Shown here: piece after piece, positions 6,233 through 6,528 of the stretch
Numbering within the stretch: the first letter of the stretch is position 1
How the letters are laid out: every line of letters starts with the position of its first letter
Made by a program: the position numbers and the translations under genes
Assembly (NCBI GenBank): GCA_046050405.1
Contig: JBJOPY010000067.1
Location: 1 to 6,528, forward strand
Source: JADKCL01 sp046050405
GTDB taxonomy: Bacteria > Bacteroidota > Bacteroidia > J057 > JADKCL01
Direction of reading: 5' to 3'
DNA length: 6,528 bases
The notes under the pieces: model-generated
The model's database searches: none
What the model was told of the DNA's origin: nothing
Seen by the model: the letters and a program-made list of their open reading frames with translations, nothing else

Positions 6233-6528
6233 CTATTTATACAGTTTTTCGAGTACCTTCTCCTTTACCACCACAGGGTACTTGGCTTCCAGCTCCTTCA
6301 GCCATTCAGCCTCCAGGTAGTTTTGGTACTGGGTGATACACTCGCTCTTGGCTTCTTCGAAGGATTTCTGCCCGGCGGGCAGGTTCTCCTTCAGTACCAG
6401 AATGCGGTAGGCACGGCCGTATTCGAGAATGTCGCTCCTGAACCCTGCTTGCTGATCGAACATCATGGCCTCGGGCTCTGCCTTTCCCTTCTCGTAGGTC
6501 TGGGTACGGATGCGGATGTTCAGTGCGC
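6233..6528 (-). CDS. C-terminal end of a parvulin/PpiC-type peptidylprolyl isomerase (5' part outside window)
   Basis: The frame is open from the right edge to a TAG at 6233 and gives the last 97 residues of a larger protein. The segment around MMFDQQAGFRSDILEYGRAYRILVLKE reads as part of the chaperone tail that follows parvulin domains. The ending, AEWLKELEAKYPVVV then KEKVLEKLYK, matches the usual C-terminus of SurA/PpiC proteins (aromatic residue, Lys/Glu-rich helix, short hydrophobic strand, final helix). No catalytic domain is inside the window, so the assignment rests on this tail and on its place directly before two related genes. The next gene begins 2 bases after the stop, consistent with one operon of three related chaperones. 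The total length is unknown; Bacteroidota members of this position are commonly 450-700 residues (family knowledge). Confidence 0.75.
   Translation of the reverse strand, partial: ALNIRIRTQTYEKGKAEPEAMMFDQQAGFRSDILEYGRAYRILVLKENLPAGQKSFEEAKSECITQYQNYLEAEWLKELEAKYPVVVKEKVLEKLYK

Noticed and set aside
1..6528. Mobile elements, CRISPR arrays, tRNA or rRNA genes
   Set aside because: No transposase or integrase motifs, regularly spaced repeats, terminal inverted repeats, or tRNA/rRNA-like sequence were seen on either strand.

Overview
The window reads as chromosomal DNA from a member of the Bacteroidota, with a fairly high G+C content (judged by eye as above 50%). The main reasons are gene content and order. 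A three-gene SurA/parvulin-type chaperone series runs directly into a MoxR ATPase, and a small FAH-family hydrolase is joined to a long M23 peptidase of the Bacteroidota type. Spacing is very tight throughout, and Shine-Dalgarno sequences are mostly weak. The exact genus cannot be read from the window.

Every convincing gene lies on the minus strand, so transcription runs from high to low coordinates. The upstream operon (6528 to 3033) has four members. They are the C-terminal end of a large parvulin-type protein, a lipoprotein with SurA-like architecture but no clear parvulin core, a periplasmic SurA-type isomerase with two parvulin domains, and a MoxR AAA+ ATPase. Junctions are a 2-base gap, a 7-base gap (with the chosen SurA start) and a 4-base ATGA overlap. 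The first three products act in the periplasm or at its membranes and are probably involved in folding and delivery of outer-membrane or secreted proteins. The MoxR ATPase is cytoplasmic, and its partner is not visible here.

A 259-base non-coding gap (2774-3032) follows. It holds a candidate Bacteroidota-type promoter, an operator-like palindrome overlapping its upstream element, a pair of direct heptamers, and a three-part inverted-repeat cluster. No convincing intrinsic terminator was seen.

The downstream operon (2773 to 1) encodes a small four-cysteine putative lipoprotein of unknown function, an FAH-family hydrolase (3-base gap) and an M23 metallopeptidase (11-base overlap). The peptidase runs off the left edge. 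All its catalytic residues are present, so it is probably an active envelope endopeptidase.

Most of the window is an ordinary, well-packed envelope-biogenesis locus, and I see no clearly new system. The points most worth a second look are the CGGC motif in the second parvulin domain of the SurA homologue, the unidentified lipoprotein, the palindrome-like PPSLAGG insert in the peptidase gene, and the layered signals in the intergenic region.
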